Made by a program: the position numbers and the translations under genes. Shown one piece after another: positions 22,182-25,116 of a stretch of 25,116 nt of DNA (its first letter is position 1; each line of letters starts with the position of its first letter). Where the stretch lies: contig CALWIE010000035.1 of assembly GCA_944380625.1 (NCBI GenBank), positions 1 through 25,116 on the forward strand, in the 5' to 3' direction. Source of the stretch: an uncultured Clostridia bacterium (GTDB lineage Bacteria; Bacillota_A; Clostridia; Oscillospirales; Acutalibacteraceae). The notes under the pieces are model-generated. The model was not told the DNA's origin and ran no database searches. It worked only from the letters and a program-made list of their open reading frames with translations.

Positions 22182-22217
22182 GGTCCCGCCCCCTTCCGTT
22201 CCCGGTTTTTCACGCCT

Positions 22218-22246
22218 ATTATACACCAGCCCGCCCTGGGACGCAA
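22218..22246 (-). promoter_or_regulatory. Promoter of the ydcF-pyr-ruvX operon
   Basis: -35 TTGCGT (22241-22246), 17-bp spacer, -10 TATAAT (22218-22223), minus strand. The leader is only about 30 nt, too short for a PyrR-type attenuator, so the known pyrimidine control system of Bacillus is not evident. Confidence 0.78.
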
Positions 22247-22279
22247 CCCGCCCGAAGGCCGGAAATTTCCCCGCAGCGC

Positions 22280-22311
22280 AAAAGGGACGCGCCGGCAAAG
22301 CGGCACGTCCC
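22280..22311 (-). terminator. Intrinsic terminator of the hydrogenase operon
   Basis: On the minus strand GGGACG and GCCG (from 22311) pair with CGGC and CGTCCC (to 22284), with one internal mismatch, and then a short TTTT follows. It lies about 50 nt after the hydrogenase stop. Confidence 0.7.
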
Positions 22312-22363
22312 CTCTAAAAAAGCGTATCAGGTTTTTACAGGGTGCAAAAGCTCCCCGCGGCCA

Positions 22364-24100
22364 TCAATAGCCGCGCTTGACGTAAGAGGTGTGCAGGACC
22401 TCATGGGCCTTGTGGCTGCCGGGGGTCCCCAGGAACTCCTCGTAGCACTTCTGCAGCACGGGGTTCAGGTGGCTCTTGCGCAGGGGCATGCTCTTATCCT
22501 GGTCGTACAGGGCCTGGGCGCGCAGCTTCTTGATGTCGTAGAAGCTGTGGTTCTGGGCGCTCTGGATGGGCTGGCCGCCGCCGTTGACACAGCCGCCGGG
22601 GCAGCACATGACCTCGATGAACTGGTAGTCGGCCTCACCGGAGCGGACCTTCTTCAGCAGGGCGTCGGCGTTGGACAGGCCGCTGACAACAGCCACCTTC
22701 ACGTCCATGCCGGCCACCTTGTAGACGGCCTCCTTGAAGCCCTCGGTGCCGCGGATCTCGGTGTATTCGATGCTGTCCTGGCTCTCGCCGGTGAGCAGGT
22801 CGGCGGCGGTGCGCAGGGCGGCTTCCATCACGCCGCCGGTGGCGCCGAAGATGACGGCCGCGCCGGTGGAGACGCCCATGGCGTCGTCAAACTTCTCCTC
22901 GGGCAGGCGCTCGAAGTTCAGCTGGGCCTTCTTGATGAGCCGGGCCAGCTCCCGGGTGGTGATGCTGATGTCCACGTCGGGCAGGCCCGCGGCGGATTCG
23001 TCGTCCCGGTTGATCTCAAACTTCTTCGCCGTGCAGGGCATGACGGAGACGGAGACGATGTTCCGGGGGTCGATGCCCTCCTTCTGGGCGTACCAGGTCT
23101 TGATGAGGGCGCCGGTCATGTTCTGGGGGGACTTGCAGGTGGACAGGTTCTCCACCAGGTCGGGATAGTAGTGCTCGCAGAACTTGACCCAGCCGGGAGA
23201 ACAGGAGGTGATCATGGGGAGAACGCCGCCGTTCTTGACGCGGTCGATGAACTCGCTGGCCTCCTCCATGATGGTCATGTCGGCGCCGAAGTCGGTGTCG
23301 AAGACCTTGTCAAAGCCCAGGCGGCGCAGGGCGGCCACCATTTTGCCCTCCACATTGGTGCCGATGGGCATGCCGAACTCCTCGCCCAAAGCGGCGCGAA
23401 CCGCCGGGGCGGTCTGGACGATGACGACCTTCTCGGGATCGTTGATGGCATCGATGACCTCCTGGGTGTTGTCCTTCTCGGTCAGGGCGCCGGTGGGGCA
23501 GCTGACGATGCACTGGCCGCAGGCCACGCAGGCCACGTTGCTCAGGGGCTGCTCAAAGGCGCAGCCGATTTCCGTATCGAAGCCACGGTTGTTGGCGCCG
23601 ATGACGGAAACATGCTGGTTCTGGCAGGCGGCAACACAGCGGCGGCAGAGCACACACTTGGCGTTGTTGCGCTCCAAATACAGGGTGGAGCAGTCGGTCT
23701 TGCCGGCGGGCACAGCGCCCTCGTACCGGTTTTCCTCTTCGATGCCCATGTCGTTGCACAGCTTCTGGAACTCGCAGTTGCCGCTGCGCTCGCAGGACAG
23801 ACATTTCTTATCGTGGACAGACAGCAGCAGCTCCAAGGTCATGCGGCGGGACTCCTGGACTTTGGGGCTGTTGGTGAACACCTCCATGCCGTCGTTGACG
23901 GGGTACACGCAGGCGGCCACCAGGGACCTTGCCCCCTTGACCTCCACCATGCACATGCGGCAGGCGCCGATCTGGTTGATGTCTTTCAGGTAGCAAAGGG
24001 TGGGGATATCGATACCGGCGATGCTGGCCGCTTCCAGGATCGTGGAATTGGCAGGCACTTCGTAGGAAACGCCGTTGATCTTAACATTGACCTGTTCCAT
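22364..24100 (-). CDS. NADH-dependent [FeFe] hydrogenase catalytic subunit (HydA/HndD type)
   Basis: A 578-aa [FeFe] hydrogenase. Domains in order: a [2Fe-2S] ferredoxin-like domain (Cys36, 47, 50, 64), a His-Cys3 [4Fe-4S] site (His96, Cys100, 103, 109), two [4Fe-4S] ferredoxin clusters (Cys149-159 and Cys191-201), then the H-cluster domain. The H-cluster motifs are L1 TSCSPGW (298-304), L2 MPCTAKKFE (354-362) and L3 MCCPGGC (498-504). It makes H2 at the H-cluster with electrons from NADH through the NuoF-like subunit encoded just upstream; whether it bifurcates with ferredoxin cannot be read from sequence. L1 has Ser where many hydrogenases have a second Cys (TSCCP). ATG at 24100 follows GAGAGGAG; the gap to the upstream gene is 17 nt. 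Confidence 0.95.
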   Translation of the reverse strand: MEQVNVKINGVSYEVPANSTILEAASIAGIDIPTLCYLKDINQIGACRMCMVEVKGARSLVAACVYPVNDGMEVFTNSPKVQESRRMTLELLLSVHDKKCLSCERSGNCEFQKLCNDMGIEEENRYEGAVPAGKTDCSTLYLERNNAKCVLCRRCVAACQNQHVSVIGANNRGFDTEIGCAFEQPLSNVACVACGQCIVSCPTGALTEKDNTQEVIDAINDPEKVVIVQTAPAVRAALGEEFGMPIGTNVEGKMVAALRRLGFDKVFDTDFGADMTIMEEASEFIDRVKNGGVLPMITSCSPGWVKFCEHYYPDLVENLSTCKSPQNMTGALIKTWYAQKEGIDPRNIVSVSVMPCTAKKFEINRDDESAAGLPDVDISITTRELARLIKKAQLNFERLPEEKFDDAMGVSTGAAVIFGATGGVMEAALRTAADLLTGESQDSIEYTEIRGTEGFKEAVYKVAGMDVKVAVVSGLSNADALLKKVRSGEADYQFIEVMCCPGGCVNGGGQPIQSAQNHSFYDIKKLRAQALYDQDKSMPLRKSHLNPVLQKCYEEFLGTPGSHKAHEVLHTSYVKRGY

Positions 24101-24117
24101 GTTCGCACACTCCTCTC

Positions 24118-25116
24118 TTATTTCTTCACCACAGCGCCAAACTTACACTTCTCCATGCAGACGCCGCACTTGATGCACTTGGTGGTGTCGATGACATGGG
24201 GCTGCTTTACAGAGCCGCTGATAGCGCCGACCGGGCAGTTGCGGGCGCACAGGGTGCAGCCCTTGCACTTGTCGGCCTCGATGAAGTAGTTGGTCAGGGC
24301 CTTGCAGGCGCCGGCGGGGCAGCGGTGCTCCACCACATGGGCCTCGTACTCATCGCGGTAATATTTGAGTGTGGAAAGCACAGGGTTGGGCGCGGTCTGA
24401 CCCAGGCCGCACAGGGAGTTCTCCTTGATGTAGTAGCACAGCTCCTCCATCTTGTCGATGTCCTCCAAGGTGCCGTTGCCGGAGGTGATCTTGTTGAGGA
24501 TCTCCAGCAGGCGCTTGGTGCCCACCCGGCAGGGGGTACATTTGCCGCAGGACTCGTCCACGGTGAACTCCAGGAAGAACTTGGCGATGTCCACCATACA
24601 GGTGGTCTCATCCATGACGATCAGGCCGCCGGAACCCATCATGGAACCGATGGCGATCAGGTTGTCGTAGTCGATGGGGGTGTCGATGAGCTTGGCGGGG
24701 ATGCAGCCGCCGGAGGGGCCGCCGGTCTGGGCCGCCTTAAAGGTGTGGCCGTTGGGCACGCCGCCGCCGATCTCTTCCACAACCTCCCGCAGGGTGGTGC
24801 CCATGGGGACTTCCACCAGGCCGGTGTTGGTGATCTTGCCGCCCAGGGCGAAGACCTTGGTGCCCGGGGACTTCTCGGTGCCGATGGAGCGGAACCAGTC
24901 GGCGCCCTTTAGGATGATCTGGGGGATGTTGGCGTAGGTCTCCACGTTGTTGAGCACCGTGGGCACGCCGAACAGGCCCTTCACCGCCGGGAAGGGAGGC
25001 CGGACACGGGGCTCGCCGCGCTTGCCCTCGATGGAGGTCATCAGAGCGGTTTCCTCGCCGCAGACGAAGGCGCCGGCGCCCAGGCGGATGTCGATGTCAA
25101 AGTCAAAGCCGGAATC
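24118..25116 (-). CDS. NuoF-like hydrogenase diaphorase subunit (HydB/HndC type), 5' end missing
   Basis: This is the C-terminal 332 residues; the gene runs off the right edge and has no start here. Visible parts: [19 protein letters not shown] of the FMN and NADH domain, [16 protein letters not shown], the SLBB-type region, [15 protein letters not shown] for the N3-type [4Fe-4S] cluster, and two C-terminal ferredoxin motifs, [12 protein letters not shown] and [11 protein letters not shown]. The extra ferredoxin tail distinguishes HydB/HndC proteins from respiratory NuoF. It takes hydride from NADH and passes electrons to the hydrogenase encoded 17 nt downstream. A NuoE-like gene is expected off the right edge. 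Confidence 0.95.
   Translation of the reverse strand, partial: DSGFDFDIDIRLGAGAFVCGEETALMTSIEGKRGEPRVRPPFPAVKGLFGVPTVLNNVETYANIPQIILKGADWFRSIGTEKSPGTKVFALGGKITNTGLVEVPMGTTLREVVEEIGGGVPNGHTFKAAQTGGPSGGCIPAKLIDTPIDYDNLIAIGSMMGSGGLIVMDETTCMVDIAKFFLEFTVDESCGKCTPCRVGTKRLLEILNKITSGNGTLEDIDKMEELCYYIKENSLCGLGQTAPNPVLSTLKYYRDEYEAHVVEHRCPAGACKALTNYFIEADKCKGCTLCARNCPVGAISGSVKQPHVIDTTKCIKCGVCMEKCKFGAVVKK

Noticed and set aside
22391..24289. 632-aa plus-strand open frame opposite the hydrogenase
   Set aside because: Repetitive Ala, Gly, Val, Leu and His composition; the minus frame has all hydrogenase motifs.
1..25116. CRISPR arrays, complete insertion sequences, defence genes
   Set aside because: No regularly spaced repeats, no transposase or integrase frame and no nuclease-helicase cluster were seen in the window.

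Overview
The window looks like chromosome of a GC-rich, Gram-positive gut anaerobe of the class Clostridia, most likely Oscillospiraceae or a relative. This is inferred from gene content (NADH-linked [FeFe] hydrogenase, DegV, two LytR-CpsA-Psr proteins, DUF1292, PyrK-type dihydroorotate dehydrogenase), strong AGGAGG-like ribosome binding sites, and many sigma-A promoters with 17-bp spacers. No species can be named from sequence alone.

Layout, left to right. (1) Positions 1-126 hold a broken 5' half of a tRNA-Leu(CAA) with its own promoter. It is abruptly replaced by AT-rich DNA just after the anticodon, as expected at the edge of an element integrated to the left of the window. (2) 323-2956 (+): a glutaminase-A-like protein and SfsA. 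(3) 3110-5443 (-): a methionine gamma-lyase family PLP enzyme, a GNAT acetyltransferase and SecG. (4) 5788-10346 (-): an envelope-related group (sugar nucleotidyltransferase, two tandem LCP ligases, a GtrA-like membrane protein) and an HD-domain protein. (5) About 10481-11579 (-): a 1.1-kb AT-rich, non-coding transcription unit with a consensus promoter preceded by A/T tracts, many local helices and a strong intrinsic terminator. This is the main candidate for something undescribed. (6) 11781-12353 (+): DUF1292 and a probable 6S RNA with terminator. (7) 12497-13621 (+): a Gfo/Idh/MocA oxidoreductase. (8) 13700-15335 (-): MgtE behind a 265-nt structured leader that does not look like an M-box. 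(9) 15390-16337 (-): DegV with its own promoter. (10) 16362-22246 (-): a pyrimidine operon, ydcF-like, pyrC, pyrF, pyrK, pyrD, histidine phosphatase, ruvX. (11) 22280-25116 (-): the [FeFe] hydrogenase catalytic subunit and the 3' part of its NuoF-like partner, cut by the window edge.

How the genes fit together: the hydrogenase pair reoxidises NADH (perhaps with ferredoxin) to make H2 in fermentation. The pyr genes supply four proteins of UMP synthesis and share a transcript with recombination and phosphatase genes. The LCP, GtrA and nucleotidyltransferase genes point to wall glycopolymer assembly. 6S RNA and the long RNA are the RNA layer. Nearly every transcription unit is bounded by an intrinsic terminator and a recognisable promoter, which makes the unit boundaries fairly secure.
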